Of a stretch of 64,000 nt of DNA, positions 42,327 through 54,351 are shown piece by piece. The translations under genes were made by a program, and so were the position numbers. The notes beneath the pieces were generated by a model. That model had not been told where the DNA came from. It saw only the letters and a program-made list of their open reading frames with translations, and did no database searches. The stretch comes from Dehalococcoidia bacterium (lineage in GTDB: Bacteria; Chloroflexota; Dehalococcoidia; Lucifugimonadales; SHYT01): positions 229,082 through 293,081 of the forward strand of contig SHXZ01000001.1 in assembly GCA_009693045.1 (NCBI GenBank). Direction: 5' to 3'. Numbering within the stretch: position 1 is the first letter of the stretch; the number at the start of each line of letters is the position of its first letter.

Positions 42327-42716
42327 ATGACTGCCCAAGGTTCACAACACCAACCCCAGCCGGCTGCCGCGGAAGCTGTCCTCCAGCACACCGCTGACCA
42401 CCTTGCCCAAGTGTTGCTGGAAACAGCGGCCGCCGTGGTCCCCTTTCCCGCCTTCTACGGCTCGGAAGTCATCAAGGCGCTGGAACTGGAGACGCCCACG
42501 GGCTACCCAGACCGGGGTTGCGTCGTCATCTGCCCCGATGGCCAGCTCTACGAGCTGGACATCGGGCTCATCCCCGCTCCGACGGATGTCGGGGGGGTGG
42601 ACGGGGTGGAGCTGTTCAGGGACCTAGACCTTCCACCCGCCGAATACGTCGCCTACGCATGTCTGGCAGTCCAGGCGCTGGCGGAGCGTCTCGCCCCGCA
42701 AAAGAGCGCCCGCTGA
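42327..42716 (+). CDS. Hypothetical protein
   Basis: 129-aa ORF; no recognised motif. Confidence 0.5.
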   Translation: MTAQGSQHQPQPAAAEAVLQHTADHLAQVLLETAAAVVPFPAFYGSEVIKALELETPTGYPDRGCVVICPDGQLYELDIGLIPAPTDVGGVDGVELFRDLDLPPAEYVAYACLAVQALAERLAPQKSAR

Positions 42717-42845
42717 CCAGGCGCTGACGGTGTGCGTGGCGCAATACCAACGCTGCGTTAAAGTGCCTTGAGCGCCCAGATGTCGTTCCGCGCAGTGGTG
42801 ATGCGGTGGAAAGGAGAGCCACGCATGACGTGGCGATGGGGACCG

Positions 42846-43883
42846 CTACTCCAGCACGATCTCCCCGCTCTTGCCGCCGCGCTTCTGCACCAGCCGCACG
42901 TCCTGGATGCGCATCGCGCGGTCCACCGCCTTGCACATGTCGTAGATCGTCAGCGCGGCGACAGACACGGCCGTCAGCGCCTCCATCTCCACGCCCGTGC
43001 GCCCGACCGTCCGCGCCGTCGCGGTGATGAGCACCGCGTGGTTCGCCTCGTCCAGCTCCAGGTCCACGCCGACGAAGCTGAGCGGCAGCGGGTGGCACAG
43101 CGGAATGAGTTGCGAGGTCTGCTTCGCGGCCATGATGCCCGCCAGCCGCGCCGTCGCGAGCACGTCACCCTTCTCCACCTGCCCCGCACGGATGAGCGCC
43201 AGCGTTTCCGGTTTCATCACTACGGCGCCCTTCGCGACCGCCTCCCGCTGCGTCTCGCCCTTGCCGCCCACGTCAACCATCGTCGCGCGTCCCTGCTCGT
43301 CCAGGTGGGTGAGGCGCGCAGGCGTAGCGGCCTGAGGAGACTGCCTTTCTTCCGAAGGTGGGGGATTCTCTACTCCTGTTCCCAAAGAGTGCTCAGCTTC
43401 CTGTGAGAGGTTTCTTGGGAGGGTGTGGGAACCCTTCTCTTCCGAAAGAAGGGTCCGCACAGCGCCGCTCTCAAGCGGGCAAGCGGGCGGCTGTCCCCCC
43501 GTGCCCGCGCGCCACTGCGCGTGCGAGTTCGCCTCCTCGTTGCCCCCGTGGCCGTCGTGGCCGCGCACCCACCGCCACGCCACCTTCCGCGCACCGGCCA
43601 CCTCGTCCAGTTTGGCCCACAGGTCCGTGTTGGCGCGGCGCTGCCAGCCCTTCGTCATCGTGTTGATCACGTACAGGCTGTCAGAGACCACCGTCACCTC
43701 GGCGCCGGGGAGCGTCGCCTCTAGCCCGCGGATGGCGGCCGTGACCTCCATCCGCTGGTTCGTCGTCCCGCGCTCCGCGCCGGACAGGTGGGTGTGGCGC
43801 TCGTCCTGCTCAAGGATAGCGCCCCAGCCGCCGTGTCGGGTCTGCGTGTTGCACGCGCCGTCTGTGTAGAGGGTGAAGGTCAT
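42846..43883 (-). CDS. RNase HI - MoaC (cyclic pyranopterin monophosphate synthase) fusion
   Basis: N-terminal [24 protein letters not shown]...[16 protein letters not shown]...[16 protein letters not shown]...[15 protein letters not shown]-terminal [29 protein letters not shown]...[19 protein letters not shown]...[29 protein letters not shown]; one open frame. Confidence 0.9.
   Translation of the reverse strand: MTFTLYTDGACNTQTRHGGWGAILEQDERHTHLSGAERGTTNQRMEVTAAIRGLEATLPGAEVTVVSDSLYVINTMTKGWQRRANTDLWAKLDEVAGARKVAWRWVRGHDGHGGNEEANSHAQWRAGTGGQPPACPLESGAVRTLLSEEKGSHTLPRNLSQEAEHSLGTGVENPPPSEERQSPQAATPARLTHLDEQGRATMVDVGGKGETQREAVAKGAVVMKPETLALIRAGQVEKGDVLATARLAGIMAAKQTSQLIPLCHPLPLSFVGVDLELDEANHAVLITATARTVGRTGVEMEALTAVSVAALTIYDMCKAVDRAMRIQDVRLVQKRGGKSGEIVLE
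43403..43460. repeat. Family-B palindromic repeat inside the RNase HI-MoaC linker
   Basis: aggtttcttgggagggtgtgggaacccttctcttccgaaagaagggtccgcac; compare 9019-9078 and 24170-24224. Confidence 0.7.
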
Positions 43884-44059
43884 AGTGTTGATGCCGCCTC
43901 AGGCAGAGCCGGCTTTGCTCCAAAATGGCCTTCTGCTCCATTACTCACGGGGCTGCTCCTATAATGTCTGCTGTTGCAAAAGTCTCAAGCTGCCAACTCT
44001 TCCTTTACGGCTTCGCGTTCAGCCTAAGGAACGGCTTTCACGTCGTAATTAGTAAGCGC

Positions 44060-44752
44060 ATCCACGACCTGTTGAGACACCAACTGACCTTGGTCGTTCA
44101 GAATGGCATACGCCTTGGCATTCGATTGCCTAGTTTCCTTTGTATCTTCCCATCGACCAATAAAGTTCAATGTTTCAGCTTTTGTCGGCCTTGTGATTGC
44201 CTCTACTATCCGCTCCGACTGGGCCTAGGATTTGGGGATTACAAATTAAAAGTGATGATTGTATCCCGTCTTTCCGGTAAATGTCACATCGGGCGTATAG
44301 CGAACGCCACTTAAGTCCAACCAGTCAGTGACATCCTCGTAAAACAGGCTCGCTACAAGCGGTACGGCGACATAGCACAGGTCATTGATAGCAAGTATTG
44401 CCTGAATAAGATTGTGTTTGTGCATTGGGAAGGTTTGACTAGAAGTATGGACTTTCAGTATGCCTTCGGGGTTTTGGACTCCAAACCCAGCCAAGGTTGC
44501 GCGAAGCAATTGTTGACGCTTTGGCGTGTCCAGTTTGCATCCCGATTGCTCCAGGCCCCGAATGGTAAAGCCGTCATCAGTTAGTTGAAAACCGCCGTCC
44601 TGCCGCCTGAGGTAAATCTGAATATAGTCGTTGTGCCGGTCAAGATATGGCGTCGTAATTGCAGTCCAGCCATCGTCAAGTTGACGCAAGGACGTTTTGT
44701 CTTTCAACCAGGCGGAATACCTGTCCATTAGCGGCTGCAATTCGCTGGTCAT
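44060..44752 (-). pseudogene. DUF1828/DUF1829 protein pseudogene
   Basis: [50 protein letters not shown]...[89 protein letters not shown]: reading frame and similarity continue through TAA, TAG and TAG. Confidence 0.7.
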
Positions 44753-45222
44753 GTCAGCATGCCCCTTTGGAAGTTCGGTGGCTGAACGATGTTGCAGTAG
44801 CGCATGAAATCCTGAAGTAGCAACCACAAGTCGTTCTGATTCGGAAAGTTATCAATGGATAGCGCGTAAGCCCATTTGGCCGCTGCGCCTTCCTTGTACA
44901 CATGAATGTGCGGACGTGGGATTTCCTCATTATCTGGATTTCTATGTGGTGGGCCGCAAAAGCAAAGTCGCGCTAGATGGGTGATTTGCCTGCCCTAGCC
45001 TGGTATTTTCCCTTTTGTAGGTTGAGACTACTTCGCTCTAAGTCAAGCAAAAACGACTCTCGTTTATCTCGGCTAAAAAGTCCGATAGTCTGGCCGACAC
45101 CTAGTGGAGGATATGGCCATTGTGTTTGGTCAAGACAGTATTTTGCGAGCGCAAGTAGTGCGTCGGCTTCTGATTGGGACAGGGTGTAATCAGCAATCAG
45201 GATTCTCGACTGACATCTACTT
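44749..45222 (-). pseudogene. DUF6978-like protein, frameshifted
   Basis: ILIADYTLSQSEADALLALAKYCLDQTQWPYPPLGVGQTIGLFSRDKRESFLLDLERSSLNLQKGKYQARAG, then shifted frame [79 protein letters not shown]; stop overlaps next start (ATGA). Confidence 0.65.
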
Positions 45223-45301
45223 CTGCTCCAACTGAGAACGGCGGAACTTGTACGGCTTATCCCAGTTGGCGCTCGGGCACTTTGGGCAAATCCTCGGTCG
45301 C

Positions 45302-46351
45302 TTACCCGCCAATGTAGTACATCTCAATTTTCTTCCGGGGTTTCTCTGTCAGAGCCGTCCGCAGCTCCGAGTACCGGTCCGTCCGCTCTGTCCACACGCC
45401 GCGGACGAGCGACTCCAGCTCGTCGTCGCTCGCCCCGTCCCGCATCGGCCCGCGTAGATCCTTCCCCGTCGTCGCAAACAGGCACGTGATCAGCTTGCCG
45501 TCCGTGGAGAGGCGGGCGCGGGTGCAGTCCTGGCAGAACGGCTGCGTCACCGACGCAATCACGCCGATCTCGCCGCTGCCGTCCACGTACCGCCACCGCT
45601 CCGCCACCTCGCCCTTGTAGTTCGGCTCCGCAGGCTCCAGCGGGAACGCCGCGCTAATCCGCTCCACCACCTCGCGCGCCGGCACCACGTAGTCCAGCTT
45701 CCACCCGTTCAGGTTGCCCACGTCCATGAACTCAATAAACCTGACGATGTGGCCCGTGCCCCTAAAATAGCGCGCCAGGTCCACGATATCGCCGTCGTTC
45801 GTGCCGCGCACCACGACGCAGTTCACCTTGATGGGCGCCAGGCCGACTTCCTCCGCCTTGCGGATGCCCCGCAGCACCCGCTCCGGCCCGTACCCGCGCC
45901 CGTTCAGCTTGGCGAACACGTCCTCTCGCAGGCTGTCCAGGCTCACTGTGATGCGCCTGAGGCCCGCGTCGTGCAGCGCCTGCGCCTTTTGCTCCAGCAG
46001 GAACCCGTTGGTCGTCATTGTCAGGTCCATGCGGCGCTCCGCGTCCACCGATGGGCCGTCGTCAAGGCCCGCCAGCATACTGACCAGTTCTTCAACGTTC
46101 GCGCGCACCGTCGGCTCGCCGCCCGTGAGCCGCAGCTTGTTCACGCCCAGCTTCAGGAAGATCCGCGCCAGCCGCGTGATCTCCTCAAACGACAGTAGTT
46201 CGTCCTTCGGCAGGAACTTGTAGCGCGTCCCGTAGACCTCCGCGGGCATGCAGTACGGGCAACGGAAGTTGCACCGGTCCGTTACCGAAATGCGCAGGTC
46301 CCGTAACGTCCGGCCCAGCGTGTCGCGCGGTATCAACGTCGTTGTGGTCAT
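45302..46351 (-). CDS. moaA: GTP 3',8-cyclase MoaA (radical SAM)
   Basis: [23 protein letters not shown]...[11 protein letters not shown]...[21 protein letters not shown]. Confidence 0.95.
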   Translation of the reverse strand: MTTTTLIPRDTLGRTLRDLRISVTDRCNFRCPYCMPAEVYGTRYKFLPKDELLSFEEITRLARIFLKLGVNKLRLTGGEPTVRANVEELVSMLAGLDDGPSVDAERRMDLTMTTNGFLLEQKAQALHDAGLRRITVSLDSLREDVFAKLNGRGYGPERVLRGIRKAEEVGLAPIKVNCVVVRGTNDGDIVDLARYFRGTGHIVRFIEFMDVGNLNGWKLDYVVPAREVVERISAAFPLEPAEPNYKGEVAERWRYVDGSGEIGVIASVTQPFCQDCTRARLSTDGKLITCLFATTGKDLRGPMRDGASDDELESLVRGVWTERTDRYSELRTALTEKPRKKIEMYYIGG

Positions 46352-46395
46352 GGTCTTCTCTCGTGCCTGCCGCCGTGGGCGTTTCCCCCTTCCCT

Positions 46396-47049
46396 TTAGG
46401 GAAGGGGGTCATGGGGGTAGGTCAGCGCCCCATTCTCCACCAGCTCCCGCAACGCCTCAGCCGCCTTTGCCGCCGACCGGCTCCGGTGGCTCACGCGGTT
46501 CTTCTCCTCCAGCGAAAGCTCCGCAACCGTCCTGCCGAGCTCGGGGAGCCAGAAGACCGGGTCATAGCCAAAGCCCTCCGCGCCATTTGGCACCAGCGCG
46601 ATGGTGCCCCGGCACTCCCCCTCCACCACCCGCCGTACGCCCACCGGCGACGCGATGGCGATGACGCTGCGAAAACGCGCGCCGCGGCATTCCCACGGGA
46701 CGTTTCGGAGCTTGCTCAAAAGATATTGTACTCGCTCCGCGTCGGTGGCGTCCACGCCTGCGTACCGCCGCGAATACACCCCCGGCTCGCCGCTCAGCGC
46801 GTCTATCTCCAGTCCCGAGTCCTCCGCCAGCGCCCACAGCCCGATCAGCCGGGCGTACATCACCGCCTTCAGCGAAGCGTTCTCCTCAAACGTCGTCCCT
46901 GTCTCCTCCACGTCCTGCGTGATATGAGCGTCGCGCAAGCTGACAAGGCGCACCGGTACATCCTTGAGCAGTTGCTTGAACTCACGGACTTTACCCTCGT
47001 TGGTCGTGGCGATGAGGAGAATCGGCTTCTTGGACTTCGGGTCCTGCAT
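46396..47049 (-). CDS. rdgB: XTP/dITP diphosphatase (RdgB/HAM1)
   Basis: [29 protein letters not shown]...[13 protein letters not shown]...[34 protein letters not shown]-type motif. Confidence 0.93.
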   Translation of the reverse strand: MQDPKSKKPILLIATTNEGKVREFKQLLKDVPVRLVSLRDAHITQDVEETGTTFEENASLKAVMYARLIGLWALAEDSGLEIDALSGEPGVYSRRYAGVDATDAERVQYLLSKLRNVPWECRGARFRSVIAIASPVGVRRVVEGECRGTIALVPNGAEGFGYDPVFWLPELGRTVAELSLEEKNRVSHRSRSAAKAAEALRELVENGALTYPHDPLP

Positions 47050-47269
47050 CTCCTCGCGGAGGGTTTCAAACCGCCGCTCAACGATGAGCTCTTCGGAGGC
47101 CCAAAGTCCTGACGGACTATGGCGCCCAAGTGACAGACGCTTTTTGCCGGCCCCTTGCTCATTCTTACCCATCGCTCGATTATCTCATCCAGACCAAGGT
47201 GTCTTGTGCCAAAACAGGACGGCCCGCCGAGCGGCGGGCCGTCCTGAGAAGCGCTACAAGGATTCGCCG

Positions 47270-48469
47270 CTACTTCTTGGGAGCCGCTCGCCTTGTAGCC
47301 GCCGGAATAGGCTTCGCGCCGTTCGCCTTCGCCCCGTTCGCGCCCGCGATGACGAACCGGTCCACCAGCCCCGTGATCACGTCGCGGAAGCCGCTGTACT
47401 CCAGCTCGTGGTACGGCAGCATCGCCGCGCCCGACCAGCCCTGGTCCCGCATCGCCATCCCCTTCTCCTGCGCCTTCCGCCGCACCTCGTCCCACGCCGG
47501 GTTGTCAAAGAAGTCAATGTACGAATCCGAGAACTTCCCGTCCGCAGCCACGGAGAACCCGATGCACGACACTAGTGGCAGGCAGTACATGCCCGTCACC
47601 GCCGTGTTCAGCGGCACCGGCATGAGCGGCATTACGTGGGAGCCGCGCGCGTCGCCGCCGACGTAGTGCGCCTTCGTGAACGGCGACGTCAGTTCCTCCG
47701 GCGCGGGGAAGATGCCCTGGTTTCGCACAATCGCCACCGGGTCGTCCTTGCCCGTGTACGTTCCCGCGATGTTGTGCATCCGCTGCGCGGAGATGGACGC
47801 CGCCACCTCGCCGTCCGTCCGAGAGACGATGCTGTCAATCCCAAACCGCTCGTTGTCCCGCAGCAGGATGGCGATCTTGTAGTAGTCCTCCGGCGCGTTC
47901 AGCTCAATGATGCTGTCGCCCTTCGTGTTGTCCATGTCAATGATCCGGAACGTGAAGCCCTTGATCAGCTTGGGCAGCATCAGCCCCGCGCAGTACATCG
48001 GGTCCGCGAACCCGAGGAACAGCGGCAGGTTGTACGCCCCCGGCCCGCACTTGTCCGCCGCCAGCACCATGAACGACTCGGCCGGCCGCACCTTGTTCGT
48101 CTTCACCGGGTTGTGTTCGAACTCAATCTCAGCGACGGCGGGCCCGGCGCCGCGCAGGTTGCCGGACGGCGCGTCCACCAGCAGGTCCTGCCCCGCGCCG
48201 TACAGCCCGTACTTCTGCGCGACCGCCGTCCCGTCTAGGAACGCCTGCCACGCAAACTGGTGCACATCCGTGTTGCCCGGCCCCCGCGTGTGCGACGAGA
48301 TGATGGCGATGTCGTCCCCGGTGTGCGAAACAAAGGCGTCCAGAAGTAGCCCTTGCGCTAAGGCCTTCCGTACGCGGATGCGCACCGCCTCCAGCATCCG
48401 CTCGGATGGCTTGGTGTGCCCTCCGATAGACCCCACGTCGGCCTTGAGCACCGACAACGTCACTTTCAT
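47270..48469 (-). CDS. Bifunctional fructose-1,6-bisphosphate aldolase/phosphatase
   Basis: MKVTLSVLKADVGSIGGHTKPSERMLEAVR...VSHTGDDIAIISSHTRG...; archaeal/deep-branching type V FBPase. Confidence 0.93.
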   Translation of the reverse strand: MKVTLSVLKADVGSIGGHTKPSERMLEAVRIRVRKALAQGLLLDAFVSHTGDDIAIISSHTRGPGNTDVHQFAWQAFLDGTAVAQKYGLYGAGQDLLVDAPSGNLRGAGPAVAEIEFEHNPVKTNKVRPAESFMVLAADKCGPGAYNLPLFLGFADPMYCAGLMLPKLIKGFTFRIIDMDNTKGDSIIELNAPEDYYKIAILLRDNERFGIDSIVSRTDGEVAASISAQRMHNIAGTYTGKDDPVAIVRNQGIFPAPEELTSPFTKAHYVGGDARGSHVMPLMPVPLNTAVTGMYCLPLVSCIGFSVAADGKFSDSYIDFFDNPAWDEVRRKAQEKGMAMRDQGWSGAAMLPYHELEYSGFRDVITGLVDRFVIAGANGAKANGAKPIPAATRRAAPKK

Positions 48470-48705
48470 TGTTGCTCCTCTCTCCCGAGTAAACTCGTCG
48501 CCCGGACTTTCCACCCCGCCCTCAGGAGTGTACTCCCGTTGCGGTAGCGCTGCCCCCTCACGGGGCCATCATTTTGTGCGTTTTCGCATTGGGACGGAAG
48601 CCCCTAGTTCCACTCCCTACGCCCATCAAGGAGAGGTCAGAGGGAGTCGAAACGTTCCTCTCCAGGCACATCTCTGTCCCCCAACCTGGAAGGAGCAAGA
48701 GGTCC

Positions 48706-50367
48706 CTACGTCGTCTGCGCCGTGTACACCCCAAACTCGTCGCGGAAGACGTCCATCATCTCCGTCAACGTCGCGTACTCGCGCACCGCGCTCATGATGA
48801 ACGGCATCGTGTTCACGCCGCTCTTCGCGGCGGCCCGCATGTCCGACAGCGCCTGCTTCACCGCCGCGTTGTCGCGGGTCCGGCGCACCTCGTTCAGGCG
48901 GCCCACCTGGCGCCGCTCACCCTCGCGGTCCACCCGCAGCAGCGGGATTTGCACCTTCTCGTCCGTCTGGTAGTCGTTCACGCCCACCATCACCCGCTGC
49001 TTCGCTTCCATCTCCCGCTGGAACTTGTATGCGGCGTCCGCGATCTCCCGGACGAAGAAGCCGTTGTCAATGCACGGCAGCACGCCGCCGTAATCCTCAA
49101 TCCGCCGGAAGTAGTCGTTCGCCTGCTGCTCCATGACGTTCGTGAGGTGCTCCATGTAGAAACTGCCGCCCAGCGGGTCAACCGTGTCCGTCACGCCCGT
49201 CTCGTGCGCGATCACCTGCTGCGTCCGGAGCGCCAGCAGCACCGCCTTCTCGCTCGGCAGCGCCCACGCCTCGTCCAGCGAGTTCGTGTGCAGCGACTGC
49301 GTCCCGCCTAGCACCGCCGCCAGCGCCTGGATGCCCACGCGAACCAGGTTCAGCTCCGGCTGCGCCGCCGTCAGCGACACTCCAGCCGTCTGCGCGTGCG
49401 TCCGCAGCCACCACGAGCGCGGGTTCTTCGCGTGGTACTTCTCCCGCATCGCCCTAGCCCAGATGCGCCGCGCCGCGCGGAACTTGGCGATTTCCTCAAA
49501 GAAGTCGTTGTGCACGTTGAAGAAGAAGCTGATGCGCGGCGCGAAGTCGTCAATGTCCAGCCCGCGCCGCAGGCTCCACTCCACGTACTCAAACCCGTCC
49601 GCCAGCGTGAACGCCAGCTCCTGCACCGACGTGGAACCCGCCTCGCGAATGTGGTACCCGCTCACGCTGATCGGGTTCCAGCGCGGCACTTCCTTGCTCC
49701 CAAACTCCACGGTATCCACCACCAGCCGCATGGACGGCTCCGGCGAGAACATGTACTCGTTCTGCGCGATGAACTCCTTCAGAATGTCGTTCTGCGTGGT
49801 CCCGCCGATCTGTTTCAGGTCGTAGCCGCGCTTTTGGGCGTTCACCAGGTACATCGCCCAGATCATGGACGCGGGCGAGTTGATGGTCATGGACGTCGTG
49901 ATCTTGTCCAACGGTATGCCGTCAAACAGGATTTCCATGTCCCGCAGCGACGAGACCGCGACGCCGCACGTCCCGAACTCTCCGAATGCCCGCGGGTCGT
50001 CCGTGTCGTACCCGTAGAGCGTCGGCATGTCAAACGCCGTGCTCAACCCCGTCTCGCCGTGCTGCAGCAGGTACTTGAACCGCTGGTTCGTCTCCTCAGC
50101 CGTCCCGAAGCCCGCGAACATTCGCATCGTCCACACCTTGCCCCGGTAGCCGGTGGCGTGGATGCCGCGCGTGAACGGATACTCCCCCGGCAGGGCGACG
50201 TCGCGGAGATGGTCGGTGTTTTCCAGATGGACAGGCGTGTACACCCGGTCTATCTTGTTGCTGGAGAGGTTCTCGTGGAGGCGCGGCTCCTCGCGGTTGC
50301 CCGCCGTCTCCCGTTTCCATTTTTCCTCGGCTTCACGCGCCTGCTTGAGCGCTTCCGGTCTAAACAT
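48706..50367 (-). CDS. Methylmalonyl-CoA mutase, catalytic (alpha) subunit, split type
   Basis: [60 protein letters not shown]...; 553 aa, lacks the B12-binding domain. Confidence 0.93.
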   Translation of the reverse strand: MFRPEALKQAREAEEKWKRETAGNREEPRLHENLSSNKIDRVYTPVHLENTDHLRDVALPGEYPFTRGIHATGYRGKVWTMRMFAGFGTAEETNQRFKYLLQHGETGLSTAFDMPTLYGYDTDDPRAFGEFGTCGVAVSSLRDMEILFDGIPLDKITTSMTINSPASMIWAMYLVNAQKRGYDLKQIGGTTQNDILKEFIAQNEYMFSPEPSMRLVVDTVEFGSKEVPRWNPISVSGYHIREAGSTSVQELAFTLADGFEYVEWSLRRGLDIDDFAPRISFFFNVHNDFFEEIAKFRAARRIWARAMREKYHAKNPRSWWLRTHAQTAGVSLTAAQPELNLVRVGIQALAAVLGGTQSLHTNSLDEAWALPSEKAVLLALRTQQVIAHETGVTDTVDPLGGSFYMEHLTNVMEQQANDYFRRIEDYGGVLPCIDNGFFVREIADAAYKFQREMEAKQRVMVGVNDYQTDEKVQIPLLRVDREGERRQVGRLNEVRRTRDNAAVKQALSDMRAAAKSGVNTMPFIMSAVREYATLTEMMDVFRDEFGVYTAQTT

Positions 50368-50801
50368 CGCGGCCTCCTCATCTAGGCTTGCCTGAAAAGC
50401 CGATTACGAGCGGGCGACCAAATAGCGCCCCACATCATCGTGCTCCACGGAAACCGCGCCGGAGTGCCAGGTGCGGCGGGACCGGCAGCCCTTCTTCAGC
50501 GCGAACGGACGTGGTCTCTCAGGGCGGACACGGATCATTACAGACACGGGTGGTGCGAACGCGTTAACCGCAAGGCAGTGTACCAACCGCCGCGCCGCGA
50601 TGTCAAGCCGTGAACGGGAGCATGGCAGAGTCTTTCTGGTACGGATATATCGTCCGCCGGAGCCGGCCCTGACCCTGAGCCGAAGACGAAGTGCTTGCCG
50701 AAGGGGAACCGGGCATGCTCAGCATGACAGGCGAAAGAACTTGAACCCCCGCCGCCCTTCCCTTGACACCCCCTGGGCCATGGTCGATAGTGATGACGTG
50801 G

Positions 50802-51581
50802 ATGGTAGGTGAGGCAGCCGTGGGCACGAAGCACTCACGAGAAAGCACCGGTGGACCGGGGCGACACCTCTCCGCCAAAGCCCTAAGCAGCCTTCTGGAG
50901 CATGGCCGTATCACCTCCTGTGACCTGCTGCCGGGGGGCTCAAACTACGTGTTCGTGGCGCAAGTCCTGGGGGAAAACGGCGAAGCCTGCCGCGCCATCT
51001 ACAAGCCCCGCGACGGAGAAAACCCACTTTGGGACTTTCCCTCCGGTAGCCTTTGCCTTCGAGAGCGCGCGGCATACGTCCTTGCACAAGCCCTGGGCTG
51101 GCGCCTCGTCCCGCTTACCATCGTCCGAGGCGGGCCTCACGGGGTTGGTTCCATGCAAGCCTTCGTTGACCACGACCCGCGCCGCCACTACTTCACCCTC
51201 AGGGACGAGCACCCTCTGGAGTTCCAGCGTATGTTCGTCTTTGACTGGCTCGCCAACAACGCCGACCGGAAAGCGAGCCACTGCCTGCTCTCAAGCGACG
51301 GCGCCATCTGGGGCATTGACCACGGCTTGACGTTTCACGTGGCGCCAAAGCTCCGCACCGTCATCTGGGACTTCGCCGGCCTGCCAATCCCTGCTCCAAT
51401 CCTGACAGACGTGGAGCAGTTCGTCCCCAAGCTTGAGGCGCTGGAAGGCCCGATTGCGGAGCTGTGCACCCTCCTCCGCAGCGACGAGCTCGCTGCCCTC
51501 AAGCAACGCCTGGAAGTAATACTCACCCGACGCCGCTTTCTGGATGTCCATGAAGGCGGCGTCCCATGGCCGTGGCTGTGA
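50802..51581 (+). CDS. SCO1664-family protein (PI3/4-kinase-like fold)
   Basis: LEHGRITSCDLLPGGSNYVFVAQV...AIYKPRDGENPLWDFPSGSLCLRERAAYVLAQALGW...FDWLANNADRKASHCLL...GIDHGLTFH. Confidence 0.8.
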   Translation: MVGEAAVGTKHSRESTGGPGRHLSAKALSSLLEHGRITSCDLLPGGSNYVFVAQVLGENGEACRAIYKPRDGENPLWDFPSGSLCLRERAAYVLAQALGWRLVPLTIVRGGPHGVGSMQAFVDHDPRRHYFTLRDEHPLEFQRMFVFDWLANNADRKASHCLLSSDGAIWGIDHGLTFHVAPKLRTVIWDFAGLPIPAPILTDVEQFVPKLEALEGPIAELCTLLRSDELAALKQRLEVILTRRRFLDVHEGGVPWPWL

Positions 51582-51873
51582 CGTCGGCACGCCTTAGGGG
51601 ACGGGACCTCTCTCTTCCTACGTAAGGAGGGGAGAGGTCGAAGGCATCTGCCGCGCGGAACGTCTGAAGTACATTGCTCCCCGCTCGCTGGCTCTGACCC
51701 GTTGAGCAACCTTCCTTAGAGCCTGTAACAAAACCCACAGAGTGAACGCATGGCGTTTCACCCGCCTGCACGTTCATTGGTCGGCAAGCAAGTCCCTTCC
51801 CCCTTGAGGGGGAACGTTAGGATAGGGGTGAAACGCGTCTTCCGAAGTCACATTTCAGTTTTGTTAGGCGCTC

Positions 51874-52806
51874 TCAGGTACGCTGACGTCCAAACGCCCT
51901 TCTGAGCGCGCGGACCGCGCCAGGTATCATCGGATGGTACGGCGTGATCCCCTGCACAGCCAGATCCACCGCGTTCGGCGTGCCCGCCAGCACCGGACTC
52001 GCCCACTTCCGCAGCTCCTCCTGCCCGGGCATCGGCGCGCTGCTCGCCTTCGCCGCGTCCTCGCGAGTGAACGCCCCGAGCGGCGCCCACGGCCCCCGCC
52101 GAGCGCGCAGCGTCATGACGCGCCCTCCGGCCTCGCTTACCAGCAGAACGCCCGCCGCCACGTCCCACACCTTCGGCGCGCTAAACATCACGTACCGGTA
52201 CACCCCAAGCGCGGTCACGGCAAGCTCGTAGGCCGTGCTCCCCACGCTCCGACGCTCCCCAGGCCTGCGCCGGAATGACTCGCGCAGCCGGAACGGCCCC
52301 CGAGCCAGCACCACCAATCGGCCCGGCAGCGGCGTCTCGCCCGTCAGCTCCAGGCGGCGTCCGTTCACCCACGCGCCGCCCCCGGCCCGCGCGTGCACCA
52401 CCATGCCGCCTTCAGTCGTCGGCCAGGGGATGAACACCGCGCCGGCCACGGGCCGCCCGTGCTCCAGCAGCCCAATAGAGCACGCGAAGGCGGGCAGCCC
52501 GTTCAAAAAGTTCGTCGTCCCGTCCAGCGGGTCCACCACCCACGTGCACGGCGCCGGATTGCTCCCCTCCCCCGACCCCTCCTCGCCCACCAGCGCATGC
52601 GTGGGGAACCGTCGCGCCAGCTCCTCGCGTATGTACGACTCCACCTGGTGGTCCGCGTCGGTCACCGGGTCGTCGCCGGCGTTTTTGCCCTTCCACTTCA
52701 CCTCAAGCGGCTGGTGAAAGCGCGCCAGCAGCATGCGTCCGCCCGCCCAGGCGATTTCCACCGCCTGACGCTCAGCGTTTGCCAGCTCATGCGCATCCAT
52801 AGCCAC
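51874..52806 (-). CDS. suhB: Inositol monophosphatase family protein
   Basis: DDPVTDADHQVESYIREELARRFPTHALVGEEG...CTWVVDPLDGTTNFLNGLPAFACSIGL. Confidence 0.92.
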   Translation of the reverse strand: MAMDAHELANAERQAVEIAWAGGRMLLARFHQPLEVKWKGKNAGDDPVTDADHQVESYIREELARRFPTHALVGEEGSGEGSNPAPCTWVVDPLDGTTNFLNGLPAFACSIGLLEHGRPVAGAVFIPWPTTEGGMVVHARAGGGAWVNGRRLELTGETPLPGRLVVLARGPFRLRESFRRRPGERRSVGSTAYELAVTALGVYRYVMFSAPKVWDVAAGVLLVSEAGGRVMTLRARRGPWAPLGAFTREDAAKASSAPMPGQEELRKWASPVLAGTPNAVDLAVQGITPYHPMIPGAVRALRRAFGRQRT

Positions 52807-52923
52807 CGTCCGCTAAGACTCGCTATTATGCTACCAGGTCGCCGGGGCGTTGCCACCTCGGAGCGCCTCTGCTACCATGAATCTCTGTTACCCTAACTGT
52901 GCTGTTCCCCACTGCTTTGGCAT

Positions 52924-52999
52924 TCCCCGGTAGCTCAGTCGGTAGAGCGGGTGACTGTTAATCACTAGGTCGTAGGTTCGAGTCCTACCCGGGGAGCCA
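52924..52999 (+). tRNA. tRNA-Asn (anticodon GTT)
   Basis: TCCCCGG...CTGTTAA anticodon loop...GGTTCGAGTCC...CCGGGGAGCCA; acceptor stem pairs and CCA is encoded. Confidence 0.95.
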
Positions 53000-53093
53000 C
53001 ACCCACAAGCCCTTCAACGTTCCCTTGCCTTGACACCCCTGCCCCGCTTCGCTACCATAAACAGACGCGATACCAACTGAATACAGCCCACTG

Positions 53094-53217
53094 CTCCCAT
53101 CAAGAGAGGCGAAGGGATCGGCCCGACGAAGCCCAGCAACTGGACGCCCTGCCATCACGGCGGCGCGAACCGGTGCTACAGCCGCCAGTCCCTCTGGGTT
53201 GGACTGGACGATGGGGG
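53094..53217 (+). promoter_or_regulatory. SAM-I (S-box)-like riboswitch upstream of mtnA
   Basis: P1 CCCATC/GATGGG; ATCAAGAGAGGCGAAGGGATCGGCCCGACGAAGCCCAGCAACTGG...CCGGTGCTACAG matches S-box core segments. Confidence 0.85.
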
Positions 53218-53228
53218 TCTGGAGAAAG

Positions 53229-53256
53229 AGCTTCTCCTCGTCGGGAAGCTTTTTTG
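53229..53256 (+). terminator. Candidate riboswitch expression-platform terminator
   Basis: AGCTTC...GAAGCT followed by TTTTTT between the riboswitch and mtnA start. Confidence 0.6.
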
Positions 53257-53283
53257 TTGTTTGCGCGCAAGGAAGGACCCGTC

Positions 53284-54343
<1,060 letters not shown>

Positions 54344-54351
<8 letters not shown>

